64,000 nucleotides of DNA from positions 1 to 64,000 of the forward strand of contig JAGHQL010000041.1 in the NCBI GenBank assembly GCA_020080175.1, written 5' to 3'. Made by a program: the position numbers and the translations under genes. This document shows, in pieces, positions 45,465 through 55,856 of the stretch. Position 1 is the stretch's first letter, and every line of letters starts with the position of its first letter. The notes under the pieces are model-generated. The model had not been told where the DNA came from. It did no database searches and worked only from the letters and a program-made list of their open reading frames with translations. The DNA is from Glutinoglossum americanum. Taxonomy: Eukaryota > Ascomycota > Geoglossomycetes > Geoglossales > Geoglossaceae.

Positions 45465-46055
45465 TTATAACTCATCTCCCGCCTTTCGGGCCTATCAAAT
45501 GATGTTAATCGATCAGCACACATCTTTCAAAAGAGCCGGTGGCCTGGAAGGAACCGAGTACATACTCGCAGCGCTCTTGGTCCCCCTAGTTCTGCCTCAA
45601 GCCCATCTGGAAACTCTCGTGGAGCAGATGGTTTGTCGGGATAGAACTGGTATACGATGCCGCACAAGCCGAACACAGCCATGACGAAGAGGCCCAGTTG
45701 CATAAACCCCTTTCCTGGTGGCGTATGCGTGTATTCTTCGAGCGAGAACATGCCCAGGATGTCATTATCTTCGTGAACAGGCTCATTGTAATTACGGCGT
45801 TCTTGTTTATCCCACCAGTCGGCGTGGGGATCACGGAATTGACGTTTTATCGGCGGAGGCTGAACATAGCCACCATTCTATCGCTCTATGTGTTAGTCGC
45901 GTCATTGAATTGGAGAGGACGTGAGGTGGAAGCACCATGCCGGGGTCATCAATGTCAGCTTGTGATACACTTCGAATTTGAGCGGGATTGACCCGAAATG
46001 AAATTGGAAAAGTAGTACGTAGGAGCGGCCGGACTACAAGCCTTCGTGGGAGCAT
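45465..46055 (-). CDS. NADH:ubiquinone oxidoreductase subunit NDUFB8
   Basis: Three exons (46055-45936, 45877-45566, 45491-45465) give 152 residues. The N-terminus is an Arg-rich, acid-free targeting sequence (MLPRRLVVRPLLRTTFPIS). Then come SQADIDDPGMNGGYVQPPPI, WWDKQERRNYNEPVHEDNDI, LGMFSLEEYTHTPPGKGFMQ, one membrane span (LGLFVMAVFGLCGIVYQFYP) and DKPSAPREFPDGLEAELGGP. The NEPVHEDNDILG and PDGLEAELGGP blocks identify the NDUFB8 (ASHI) accessory subunit of the complex I membrane arm in the mitochondrial inner membrane. The final exon is only 27 nt, ending ARKAGDEL. Divergent from SWR1 with 418 bp between ATGs. Confidence 0.93.
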
Positions 46056-46473
46056 CTAGTGTCGTAAATAATTGAAGCAATATCTTTCTGTTGATAGGTG
46101 GGCTCACGGTATGATGTTCTTTCGAGTGTGTAAGGTTGGGGCGAGGTTGGATTCTAGATTCATTAATGGCACGTAAGACTTCCAAATGAGGAAATACTGT
46201 TCGTAAATTTAGCGTGATGTCGAATATTACCCCGTGCTCCGCCAAAATTTGCGTCAAGGAATCGCCTCGACTAGACCATCACCGGCTTGAGATAGAATAC
46301 GCCCTCCCTGCAACGCAAAACAACCGATAACACCGTCAAACTTTGTCAGAAGACTTGTCTCATCATAACGCATCTTTTGATGCTATCTTCAATCTACATA
46401 ACGCTGGTTTCGTGCTGAAAGTTGGGGCTCTGATCGCGTACTTGGAACCACCTCGTCACCCTGGCACGCAGAA
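46056..46473. promoter_or_regulatory. Divergent promoter, NDUFB8 / SWR1
   Basis: The 418-bp space between two divergent ATGs. It must contain both promoters. No CACGTG or clear TATA box is visible, and a short ATG frame (46343-46594) overlaps the SWR1 start in another frame. Confidence 0.5.
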
Positions 46474-49400
46474 ATGCGAAGCCGCAGCAGGTCAGGCGTC
46501 TCCAACAACAACAACCACGAAAATGGAACAACGCAAGGTGAGCACATGCACATTTTGGGCGGGCCGAATCCTCACCGAATACTTACCGAGTTAGGCCATG
46601 ATTCCGCAGAACAGACCTCGAAACCGGAGATGCACGATGATCGTGAAGCACAAAATGATGGTGGTCCACCAAATAAGAAGCGCAAACTCACAGATGTTCC
46701 GAGTCCGCAGCGATCTTCCTCGCGTCCCATTTCGCCGCCGTGGAAGAGGGTCTCTGTAGAAGGTCCAACATCCTTTGTTGAAGGCGGGCGGCGGAAATCA
46801 TCGAGGACAAATGTAATTCCCCTAGAACTTCAACCCCCGTCGGAGAAAAGACAGACACGTGCGGCGGTACAGAAAACGTACGTGTCTAGAACGCGGTATG
46901 GAGGAAGCGCGCTACAGCAGGCAGGCTCTCCTGCAGTACCGTCGCCGGGACAGTCATCAATCAATGGGAAACGCTCGCAATCGTCAGGGAGGTTGAATGG
47001 TCAAGTCTCAGGCAAATCCCCTGCGAAAAGTGGCATGTCAAAGGCCATCCCTAAGATGAACCCGGCGAAAACCACACCCTCAAAGCTGCGACGGTTAAGC
47101 AATAACACAAGCACGCAGCCAAAATCGCCACACAACACCCGTCGATCAGCGCGGGTCCCTGACCTTCCAGCAGTTATGGGGAAGAGCCAAGCCAAGAAGA
47201 ATGCGCGTGTCAGCGAATGGGATTCTGATGACGATATGGAAGTCGATGCAAACGTTAGGGCACCGGTGTTGAAGTTCAAAGTTAAGATGCCAAAACAGAC
47301 TATCACCAACCCAGGGCACGTTCTTCCTCCAAAGCGATTTTCTTCGTTTGGTGAATGGCTTGAGCATGACGATCCACTGCCAGCGGAGGAAGGAGGACGA
47401 ATGACAAGAGAAGGCGCAAAGAAGGAGGCTGAGTTACGGATGCGGATCCTTGAGGCAGCGGAACCTGGAGGTATTCTCAGCGAGGGTAGATGTTCGCTAT
47501 TCGTACCAGATGCACAGGAAGAGCCACCCCAACAGTACTCCCATCAAGACCATCTCCTCGCGCATGCTCTGCGCTTTAGATCATTGATGAACCAGGAGCG
47601 AAAAGCTCACGTCAATGCTGCCAAAAAGCTTGCGTATGCGGCGGCTGCAGAGTGGAAAAGAAGACAGCCAAAGTCAGAAGATGAGATTTTACAGGAGCAG
47701 TTTGAGGCGAGTTTGACTCGATATAAGCAAGTGCGGAAAGATGTCCAAGCAAAGTGGGATATGGTCAAGGCGGAGGTTAATAGGAGGAGACTAGCTATAT
47801 GGGAGGAAGAGCAGGAGGTTCTTGGAAAAAAGGCTCTCAATGAGATGCTTGAGCACTCTACCCAGTTACTTGATGCCAGAAGGACCCGGTCAGAACTGCC
47901 GAGTGAAGACTCTGACCATGGGGGCTCTAATAGCTCTGCTGGGGGTGTGTCTGGTTCGGGAGAGGGCGAGGATGAGGATGAGGATGAGGATAATATGTCG
48001 ACGAGTGTGTCGGAGGGCGAAGATAGCCTTCAGTCAACTGGGCTAGACGATGATGAAGGGCTCACTGTCGAAGAACTTCGGCGAAAGTACGCCACGCTGA
48101 CCGATGCCGACCAAACTAGGATCGGGAATGGGAGGACAGCAAGCCAGGAAACTCGGAAAGCTAAGGAAGGGGACCATATGACCCTGGTGGGTGTGGCCGA
48201 TGCAGTTATTGCCAACAGTAACTTCGACGTTGAAATGGGCGAAGCTGGAGTTGCAGAGGTAGAACTTGAAGAAGTCGGCGATGCCCTAATGGACGATAGT
48301 GACGAGTCAACAGATATGGCTAGTGACATGGGAGATAGTGATGAGGGCGAAACTGACAGTAGCGATGACGATGGAGAGGACGAGGAGGACGAAGGCGGTG
48401 GTGGGCTGTTGGGATTTTACTCAAGGGCTGAGCTGATATCAAAGCCCGGAGCCGAGAGTGCAGCAGAAGGTTCTATCGCTTCCGGTGATGGCAGTGTTGT
48501 CGAAGAGGATGATCTCGATGAGGTTTCTTTGATTCCTGACAACTCGCTTGTGCCAACACCGTTAATTAAGGAAGCCAACGTGTTATCCGAACCCGAACTC
48601 GTCGTTCCAAAGTCCCCCGGAAGTGGTGTCACTGAACAAGCTCATGACGAACTTCAAATGAACAGGATTCCTAGTAGCCAGACGTCCCCTATCACGAACG
48701 AAACCACAAAGCCCTCAGAAATTGACTCCGCTTCTTCCGTTGAGCTTCACGCTGGTAGTCAGCATCCATCGTCAGCAACCACACCACAACCATCTTACCA
48801 AATAAAGACGTCTATTCCATTTTTGCTTCGAGGGACACTACGTGAATATCAACACTACGGATTAGATTGGCTTGCAGGACTTTATCGGAACCGCACCAAT
48901 GGGATTCTCGCGGACGAAATGGGTCTTGGGAAGACAATACAAACTATTGCTCTTCTAGCACATCTCGCCTGCGAGCATGAAGTTTGGGGCCCTCACCTCA
49001 TTATTGTGCCAACTAGCGTCATGCTAAATTGGGAGATGGAGTTCAAGAAGTGGTGCCCAGGTTTTAAAATATTGACGTACTACGGCACACAAGAAGAACG
49101 AAAGCAAAAGCGCAGAGGTTGGTTGGATGATAACATGTGGCATGTTTGCATCACATCCTATCAGCTTGTGCTTCAAGATAACCAGACTTTCAAGAGAAGG
49201 AATTGGCATTACATGATATTGGATGAGGCCCATAACATTAAGAATTTTCGTTCCCAGAGATGGCAAACCCTTTTGACATTCAAGACTAGGGCACGGCTAC
49301 TCCTTACCGGTACTCCACTCCAAAATAACCTCACTGAGCTCTGGTCGCTTCTGTTTTTCCTGATGCCCTCTGATAGTACAGAGAGCGGTATTCCGGGATT

Positions 49401-51507
49401 TGCAGACCTGAAGGAGTTCTCAGACTGGTTTAGAAGGCCGGTTGAACAAATCCTCGAGCATGGCAGGGATACAATGGATGATGAAGCTAAAGATATCGTG
49501 GCGAAGCTACACCGAGTTCTTCGCCCTTATCTTCTTCGAAGGCTGAAGGCTGATGTTGAGAAGCAAATGCCGTTGAAATACGAACATGTCGTATACTGTA
49601 GACTTTCAAAGAGGCAACGCTATCTCTACGACGGTTTTATGTCTTTGGCACAAACACGAGAGACATTGGCTTCTGGGAATTACCTCTCCATCATCAACTG
49701 CCTCATGCAGCTTCGGAAAGTTTGCAACCATCCTGACCTCTTTGAAACTCGCCAGATTGTTACTTCCTTCGCAATGGACAGGTCTGCCATTGCAGAGTAT
49801 GAGATCAAGGAGCTTTTGGTGCGAAAAAGGCTATTACAGGAAGACCCTATGACGAATGTAAACCTAGGGTTCTTGAATCTCACGCCAGCAGCGAATGAGG
49901 GACTCTCGCTCATCTCAGCCAAAGAGACATCGAAATTCGTTGCTATACGGCCCATGCAAGACCTATGCAACCGGCAGCTTGCTCGTATTGATTGGAGAAT
50001 GAAGCTTGATGCTTCGACAGTGCAGTCTACCCTTGATTTTACGGAAAACCAAGTGAGGAAATCACGATTGGAAGATCTTCGACACTGTGTTTATCTAAAT
50101 GCTCTAAGAAGCCAGAAACGCCCCGTTTATGGAAGTGGACTCATCGAACTCCTAACGTTAGATACTAGAGAGCGCCCGCTTCAGCAGCGTCCTCGAAGAA
50201 GGGCGCAGCTTCTCGAATGGTTCGCTACCTCATCCCCTGTTATGAAAAATATGGTCCCGAGCCTTGCCGAGCGCTCGAAGTCTCTAGAGACTACAATTCA
50301 GAAGTTTGCTTGCATAACTCCCGCCGTTGTTGCAACAGATATGACCCCCCTAGCGCTGACGTGCAGGGGTGTGTCTATGGTTCGTGAAGCACAACAAGTT
50401 TGCAAGGATGATGCATTCCACGAAGCTCGGGTTCGTCTGTCGATTGCCTTTCCCGATAAACGCCTCCTTCAATATGACTGTGGCAAGCTGCAGCAGTTAG
50501 ATAAGCTTCTTCGAAAGCTACAAGCTGGGGGCCATCGTGCACTTATCTTTACACAGATGACGAAGGTCCTAGATATTCTAGAGCAGTTTCTCAACATCCA
50601 CGGTCATCGGTATCTCCGCCTAGATGGCGCTACCAAAATTGAACAACGCCAAATCCTCACTGACCGTTTCAACAACGACACGCGAATTCTTGCGTTCATA
50701 CTCTCTAGTCGATCTGGTGGCTTGGGTATCAATCTCACTGGAGCTGATACCGTCATCTTTTATGACCTTGATTGGAATCCAGCGATGGACAAACAGTGCC
50801 AAGATCGCTGTCACCGGATTGGCCAAACTCGCGACGTCCACATCTATCGTTTTGTATCAGAATATACGATCGAGTCGAATATCCTCCGGAAAGCAAACCA
50901 GAAAAGAATGCTTGACGACGTTGTTATTCAGGAGGGCGAATTCACTACGGATTACTTCAACAAGCTGTCTATTCGTGACATGCTCGGAGACGATGCCGTT
51001 GTAATGGATGGCGATGCGAGCGCCAATGCAGCCATGGATAGAGTGCTTGGTGGCCCTACCGGATCTAGTAGAGACGTGGAGAAGGTACTCGAGCAAGTGG
51101 AGGATCGTGAAGATATCGTTGCTGCAAAGGTTGCAGAGAAGGAACTTATACATACGGATGATGCAGACTTTGATGAGAAAGGAACAGGGGCTAGCAGTGT
51201 TGCGGCGACACCTGCGGCTAGCACACCCCTAGAGCTCCCCCAGCCCGGCCGTTCGAATACGCCTAGCGCCTTGAAGGCCACCGAGCCAGCTAGCGTTGAA
51301 ACCACCACTCCTGCTGCGCAGCAAGACACCGATATGGCGGATATGGATGGCGATGACAACGAACCAGGGCATGTAGATGAATACATGCTACGGTTTTCTG
51401 AATGGGAACTCAAAGATACGCCTGTCATTTTACCGCCCGACAAGATAAAGAACAAGACCAAGAAGAACAAGCTGGGCACTGCGCATCGAGTAAAGGCGCG
51501 TGTGTGA
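46474..51507 (+). CDS. SWR1: SWR1-type chromatin-remodelling ATPase
   Basis: One uninterrupted frame of 1677 residues. Basic, Ser-rich N-terminus (1-300), HSA domain (about 353-425: HQDHLLAHALRFRSLMNQER, LAYAAAAEWKRRQP), a strongly acidic stretch (about 490-650) with DDEGLTVEELRRKYATL, then the SNF2 ATPase core. The Walker A block is ILADEMGLGKTIQTIALLA (about 810), the DEAH box MILDEAHNIKNF (about 914) and motif III LLTGTPLQNNLTELWSLLFF. A long insertion (about 1110-1330) splits the ATPase, as in the INO80/SWR1 class. The second lobe has FTQMTKVLDILEQFLNIHGH, SGGLGINLTGADTVIFYDLD and QDRCHRIGQTRDVHIYRF. SWR1 replaces H2A with H2A.Z in nucleosomes. The HSA-to-ATPase spacing and the acidic region favour SWR1 over INO80. 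It is intronless, unlike most neighbours. Confidence 0.93.
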   Translation: MRSRSRSGVSNNNNHENGTTQGEHMHILGGPNPHRILTELGHDSAEQTSKPEMHDDREAQNDGGPPNKKRKLTDVPSPQRSSSRPISPPWKRVSVEGPTSFVEGGRRKSSRTNVIPLELQPPSEKRQTRAAVQKTYVSRTRYGGSALQQAGSPAVPSPGQSSINGKRSQSSGRLNGQVSGKSPAKSGMSKAIPKMNPAKTTPSKLRRLSNNTSTQPKSPHNTRRSARVPDLPAVMGKSQAKKNARVSEWDSDDDMEVDANVRAPVLKFKVKMPKQTITNPGHVLPPKRFSSFGEWLEHDDPLPAEEGGRMTREGAKKEAELRMRILEAAEPGGILSEGRCSLFVPDAQEEPPQQYSHQDHLLAHALRFRSLMNQERKAHVNAAKKLAYAAAAEWKRRQPKSEDEILQEQFEASLTRYKQVRKDVQAKWDMVKAEVNRRRLAIWEEEQEVLGKKALNEMLEHSTQLLDARRTRSELPSEDSDHGGSNSSAGGVSGSGEGEDEDEDEDNMSTSVSEGEDSLQSTGLDDDEGLTVEELRRKYATLTDADQTRIGNGRTASQETRKAKEGDHMTLVGVADAVIANSNFDVEMGEAGVAEVELEEVGDALMDDSDESTDMASDMGDSDEGETDSSDDDGEDEEDEGGGGLLGFYSRAELISKPGAESAAEGSIASGDGSVVEEDDLDEVSLIPDNSLVPTPLIKEANVLSEPELVVPKSPGSGVTEQAHDELQMNRIPSSQTSPITNETTKPSEIDSASSVELHAGSQHPSSATTPQPSYQIKTSIPFLLRGTLREYQHYGLDWLAGLYRNRTNGILADEMGLGKTIQTIALLAHLACEHEVWGPHLIIVPTSVMLNWEMEFKKWCPGFKILTYYGTQEERKQKRRGWLDDNMWHVCITSYQLVLQDNQTFKRRNWHYMILDEAHNIKNFRSQRWQTLLTFKTRARLLLTGTPLQNNLTELWSLLFFLMPSDSTESGIPGFADLKEFSDWFRRPVEQILEHGRDTMDDEAKDIVAKLHRVLRPYLLRRLKADVEKQMPLKYEHVVYCRLSKRQRYLYDGFMSLAQTRETLASGNYLSIINCLMQLRKVCNHPDLFETRQIVTSFAMDRSAIAEYEIKELLVRKRLLQEDPMTNVNLGFLNLTPAANEGLSLISAKETSKFVAIRPMQDLCNRQLARIDWRMKLDASTVQSTLDFTENQVRKSRLEDLRHCVYLNALRSQKRPVYGSGLIELLTLDTRERPLQQRPRRRAQLLEWFATSSPVMKNMVPSLAERSKSLETTIQKFACITPAVVATDMTPLALTCRGVSMVREAQQVCKDDAFHEARVRLSIAFPDKRLLQYDCGKLQQLDKLLRKLQAGGHRALIFTQMTKVLDILEQFLNIHGHRYLRLDGATKIEQRQILTDRFNNDTRILAFILSSRSGGLGINLTGADTVIFYDLDWNPAMDKQCQDRCHRIGQTRDVHIYRFVSEYTIESNILRKANQKRMLDDVVIQEGEFTTDYFNKLSIRDMLGDDAVVMDGDASANAAMDRVLGGPTGSSRDVEKVLEQVEDREDIVAAKVAEKELIHTDDADFDEKGTGASSVAATPAASTPLELPQPGRSNTPSALKATEPASVETTTPAAQQDTDMADMDGDDNEPGHVDEYMLRFSEWELKDTPVILPPDKIKNKTKKNKLGTAHRVKARV

Positions 51508-52012
51508 GCATGCGTTTCTTACTTGGAGCCAGAACCAAAGCGTTGTACCCCTGACAAGCCACCCCTCGTCGATTTCGTAGCATAAGCTTACCGAAGCACA
51601 TCAGCCTCGTTGCTAGACTGCTGAGCAGGCTCGTTACGAGTCACTGCAACATTAGCGTAGGTTTCGCTCTGACGTTTCAGTGAAGTTTCTAAGGGACCGC
51701 GCCTCTTTTTTTGATGTACCTCTCATTTTGTGTTAACCTTTTCTGGCGAGTTCCTCTGCATCAAAACTCAGGCGTCTCCTGGTCGTAACTATGGTTGGTG
51801 CCGCATTGTCTGGAGTTGAGAGAGCTGGCATCGCTCCAGTTTGGAGGGTTAAATAAAATTCGTCCTTTGAGTAGAAGAATTGAGCGTGTGCATAGATAAA
51901 TGCTTGTGATGGTGATAGGGTCGTAAGTTAGAGGCTCAATTCGGTTAAACCCCCTTACTCGGACTAGGGTGCTTTTATTGTATTGGAGTCAGGACATCGA
52001 GCACCTCAGACC
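51508..52012. other. Intergenic, SWR1 3' end to next gene
   Basis: About 505 bp between co-directional genes, expected to hold the SWR1 trailer and the next promoter. No other feature seen. Confidence 0.5.
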
Positions 52013-52882
52013 ATGACAACCCAAGGCCCACCAGAGAACGGTGGTGGATTCTTCCCACTTACCCTCCCTCTATCCCCTGCACCCACTGCTGCAACCTCCA
52101 CTCAAGACAATATCCTCCCGTTCCCGCGATCCCATCCGTTGAAGCCAGGATCAGCGAAAGAAACCGCATTCATACAATATGTAGACAAGGGAATATTAGA
52201 GGTGACGAGGAGGTATGCAAAAAAATTTAGTGGAGAGTTTGGTGGCGAAGGTGGAAGAGGCGATGGCACTAGTGCTTCGCCTAACACTGCTCCCGTAGTG
52301 CAAAGCCCAGTGGGGTATGAGAGTATACGGGATGTTTGTACGGATTTGGAGAAGCTGGTGGATGTAATTTGGGTTTCTGGGACGCGTGAGTTGGTCTTCA
52401 CTTAGTCTAATAGGAAAATTATGCTGCTCCTATACAATTACTACGAGTTAAACTGATCCGAGTTGCTCATATGGTCAGCGTCCCTGCAAGTCCAATACCT
52501 CCTCTCCGTCGCCCTCCTTCTAACATCATACCTCCCCTCATTTCCTGCTTCACCACGCCCCACATTTCGATTGCTAGGAAAACTGGACACCGCCTTTGCA
52601 TCGCTACTCGTGAAAGTGAGTACTACGGACATGGTAAGATTGAAGAGCTTGGTGGAAAGAACAAGGGTTGTAGTGGTAGATGTTATGGGACGATGGGAGG
52701 TGCTTGAGGGGCGAGAGGGCAAAAATTCCGATGATGGGCATAGGGAGGAGGATGAGAGCGAAGATATGGGGGACCAGGAGGAAGGAGATGGTAGGTGGGA
52801 GATGGAGGTCGCAAGAGTCTATGAACGGACGATTGTTGAATTGGGTGAGCTGCTAGGTAATTCTGGCGGAGGTGCTTTGTGA
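52013..52882 (+). CDS. Conserved fungal hypothetical protein
   Basis: Two exons (52013-52385, 52479-52882) with a GTGAGT donor give 258 residues. Conserved-looking blocks are KETAFIQYVDKGILEVTRRY, DLEKLVDVIWVSGTPSLQVQ, YLLSVALLLTSYLPSFPASP and RPTFRLLGKLDTAFASLL, followed by VRLKSLVERTRVVVVDVM. The predicted fold is helical, with an acidic, low-complexity insert near the end (HREEDESEDMGDQEEGDG). I recognise it as a protein present in many ascomycetes but know no demonstrated function. Related proteins have been labelled meiotic recombination proteins in some genomes, which I do not trust: no RecA motif is present here. The ATG at 52013 is the first in frame. Confidence 0.75.
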
Positions 52883-53246
52883 GTGAAGGGAGTACGGTTC
52901 AGAGTCAGATCTCTGGTAATATAAAGGCGTGCTTTTGGGTTGGTACCGACGGCGTGTTGGCTGGTAGGGTTTCAACTTTAATACGGAACCTCCTTGTAGA
53001 AGATACTCTCATAGCTCTATTTTTTCCTTTTGCGTCTTCCTAGTCTCTCTAGCCTCGATTTTTTGGGGTATAAAGTCTCGCCATAACACGTCAACACGAG
53101 TACCTTAAGAGTTGGTTCTCTCCTCTCGCAACGTTCCCGTTTTCAACAGTTTCGATTACGCATATACCCCCGCGCTGAGTATCCCATCTGCAAATCATTG
53201 ATAGTTCTAAACTTCAAAGCAAGCACCCTACTTATTCTAATGTGCG
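52883..53246. other. Intergenic with upstream ORF
   Basis: About 364 bp. An ATG at 53240 opens a short frame that ends at about 53296 and overlaps the start of the next gene in another frame. Otherwise C/T-rich leader-like sequence. Confidence 0.5.
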
Positions 53247-55856
53247 ATGCCGACATTTCACTCTCTAGCGACAAGCGTAGAGCTTTCGGTACCTAACACT
53301 TTTTGGACTTCTGCGACAAGCACCCGTCAGTTTACAGCCAACTCTAATACCAGCAGGCGCCTCGAGGGCCCTCAGCGCGCGGAGGATAAGTTTGTATTGC
53401 CAGAAGAGTCGCTGACTGAGTCTGGCGGTCTGGAGTTCCTGGGTGAGCGCCAGGATATGCCTTTTTTCCTTGTCAGGGCAGGCAAAGATCTCTTCAAGGC
53501 CAAACAAGGGACTAACAGAAACAACAACCATACCGCCCTAATGGAGCCATCGCATAAAGCAAAATTACTGGAAATAGCAAGCGCTGTAGCGAAGCGTCTA
53601 GAGATGGCGACAGCATTAACTCCAGGTGCTGAGCCCGCCACATATGATCAGAAGGCCGACAGGAGGGAGGGTCAGTCGCCCGAAGCGCGTCGTTCGTCTT
53701 TCGGTAGGGTCATCAAACAGAAGGGTTCTCTGTCCCCGTTCTCGGTATCCTCTCGCCGTCCCACCTTCGCTCAGCCAAATCCAACAGGGGCTGGCACGGC
53801 CGCTACTGATTCGGTATCACCACTAGCTTCGATACCTCTGCGCTCATCACAGATGATGGTCCGTCCGGAAATGCTAGAGTCGGGAGCCTCAGCAGATATG
53901 CCTATAACACCTCTTCCGTTGACTCTTACTGTGACCCTCAACCCTCCAAGCTGGATTGTTGATCCAAGCAAGAAGATATACTCTCAGGACGTCAAGGTCG
54001 ATATTTTCTTCAATGGCGAATTCACAGCTTCTCGCGTCATCCCCGCACGCCATCGAGAAGCGGGCTGGGGTAGGGTGTCAGAGGTCTTCTCTGGCCGAAG
54101 GGTCACACTCAGACAAGAGCGAGTCTGGGTGCTTGTACCTCCCGGCCAAAACGCCCACAGCAAATTGCGAGAGCCCAAGAGAGCTAAAAAAGCACTCCAT
54201 CCAGCAGCGGAGAGGTGGGCAGAGATCGGGAAGGCTCTACAGGAGGAGAGCGATCGTTGGGGTCAGAATATATGGGGTGAAAGGTCGTGCGTTGGGGAGT
54301 ATCTGGAATATCTAGCGAAAAGCGTGGAGTTGCCAAAGGGACTGGAAGAGATGCAGAAATCCGGCGGACAGAAATTTGGCGTTATCGATGTGGTGGTTTG
54401 TCTTGGAAATGTGGGTAAGAGGGATACTCTTTACCTCAGGGCCCCAGAGAGAAGTACCGACCCGAGATTTCCTAACCTGAGCGGAGAGGGAAGTGAGGAA
54501 ATAAAACACTTGGAGAGCGCCACGATCAACCAGACGAGCCAAATTCAACAAGCCGCATCGCCTACTAAGAGGATAGCAGGCTCGAACGATGAGTTTGAGC
54601 TCCAAGACCCATCCTCGCCGTATTCTACGAATCAAGTTTTCACAATTCCTAAGCGGCCTCTTCCTTCCTCTCGCCGCAGTACCCCGAAGTCGAGTTCGGC
54701 ATCCGTTTTTCGTCATAGCGCTGGGAGAATAAAGGCATCTGTGCCAAAGCCCAAAAACCCCTTCTCTACCCTGACTCCTATCCCCGACCCAGTACAGCCA
54801 AAAAAGAAGTACTCTGCAGAACAGAACCGGAGGCTCCAGGACCTGACGCCCATGCCAGTCAGGCCTCGCCTGGGAAGCGTCGTTATCTCAGCAAACATCA
54901 GTCATGGCCACCCGACACCTATTTCAACGTCATCCACACCGATTACCCCCTCTGTCCAGGATATCAGCGACAAAACCAGGTTCGATTCAACAGAAAGAAC
55001 TCCACAACATACGCCGGCGCCCAAAAGCGGTATAGGTGCCCGAGGCCGAAGCCGGCCGGGGGGGGCGGGAGGAGATGACAGCCCAGGTGGAAAACCGGAA
55101 ATTTTACCCCAGAAACGCTATCGTTACGCTGACGGGCAACCCCAAGAAACCCCGGTTAAGAAACGAAAATCGAAAATGGACGATCTATCGACGACGTTGA
55201 ACGAAAGTATCTGGGGAGTCGGGGCCATGGCGACTAAATATGGAGTTACCCCCGCAGATGCACCCGCGTTGTCCACACGCTCCCGAGGCAGAAGTCGCAG
55301 CGCTGCACCCCCTGACAGACCCAGCTTCGAGGCCACACCAGATTTTCTCACCCGAAGCTCGCGATCATCCCCAAGAGAGGTGGAGCCCCAAACTCTGACA
55401 CCAACCCCCTACCATATTAATCTTAAAGCAAACGATAATACTAGTTCATCGACGCCGTCGACAGCATCTAGAATAGCTGAGCCGAACCCATTCCCCACAA
55501 TGGGACCCAGAATTGTTCATTCCCGCCCCAGCGCCGCAATCGCCCCAACAGACCGAAGTACCGCAAATATACAACTCAACGACCCCTTCTACTCCCCCTT
55601 ACCCACCGCGGGGGACGTACCTTGGAAACCGAACTCCTTAAGCCAGGACGCTGTGATTACATACGCGGAGGACGGCGCATGGGAAGGTCCTGCTGATCAG
55701 CAGATTCAGAGGGTCTTGAGCGATATCCCGGCCAAGAAAGGAGATGTAGCGTATAGGGGCGAGAAGATGGATGGAGTTAGGGAAGTGAAGATGGAGAGGT
55801 TGGCTAGCTTCGAGGAGGAAGGTGTGCTTATGGGTGTTAGGTTTGTTGTGGGGTAG
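53247..55856 (+). CDS. Large disordered fungal protein, function unknown
   Basis: A single exon of 869 residues. Residues about 1-130 form a globular-looking region (FLGERQDMPFFLVRAGKDLF; KAKLLEIASAVAKRLEMATA). A second ordered region at about 225-400 contains LPLTLTVTLNPPSWIVDPSK, VDIFFNGEFTASRVIPARH, EVFSGRRVTLRQERVWVLVP and QKFGVIDVVVCLGNVGKRDT. The rest is Pro/Ser/Thr-rich with basic clusters (KPKNPFSTLTPIPDP, RGRSRPGGAGGDD, TPVKKRKSKMDDLS) and a conserved-looking end. The many S/T-P sites and basic patches suggest a nuclear, phospho-regulated protein; this is inference. I do not recognise a named family. The real start could be affected by the overlapping upstream ATG at 53240. Confidence 0.7.
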   Translation: MPTFHSLATSVELSVPNTFWTSATSTRQFTANSNTSRRLEGPQRAEDKFVLPEESLTESGGLEFLGERQDMPFFLVRAGKDLFKAKQGTNRNNNHTALMEPSHKAKLLEIASAVAKRLEMATALTPGAEPATYDQKADRREGQSPEARRSSFGRVIKQKGSLSPFSVSSRRPTFAQPNPTGAGTAATDSVSPLASIPLRSSQMMVRPEMLESGASADMPITPLPLTLTVTLNPPSWIVDPSKKIYSQDVKVDIFFNGEFTASRVIPARHREAGWGRVSEVFSGRRVTLRQERVWVLVPPGQNAHSKLREPKRAKKALHPAAERWAEIGKALQEESDRWGQNIWGERSCVGEYLEYLAKSVELPKGLEEMQKSGGQKFGVIDVVVCLGNVGKRDTLYLRAPERSTDPRFPNLSGEGSEEIKHLESATINQTSQIQQAASPTKRIAGSNDEFELQDPSSPYSTNQVFTIPKRPLPSSRRSTPKSSSASVFRHSAGRIKASVPKPKNPFSTLTPIPDPVQPKKKYSAEQNRRLQDLTPMPVRPRLGSVVISANISHGHPTPISTSSTPITPSVQDISDKTRFDSTERTPQHTPAPKSGIGARGRSRPGGAGGDDSPGGKPEILPQKRYRYADGQPQETPVKKRKSKMDDLSTTLNESIWGVGAMATKYGVTPADAPALSTRSRGRSRSAAPPDRPSFEATPDFLTRSSRSSPREVEPQTLTPTPYHINLKANDNTSSSTPSTASRIAEPNPFPTMGPRIVHSRPSAAIAPTDRSTANIQLNDPFYSPLPTAGDVPWKPNSLSQDAVITYAEDGAWEGPADQQIQRVLSDIPAKKGDVAYRGEKMDGVREVKMERLASFEEEGVLMGVRFVVG

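Noticed and set aside
52013-52882. Meiotic recombinase (Dmc1) assignment
   Set aside because: Similar proteins have carried this label, but Walker A/B and RecA-fold motifs are absent.
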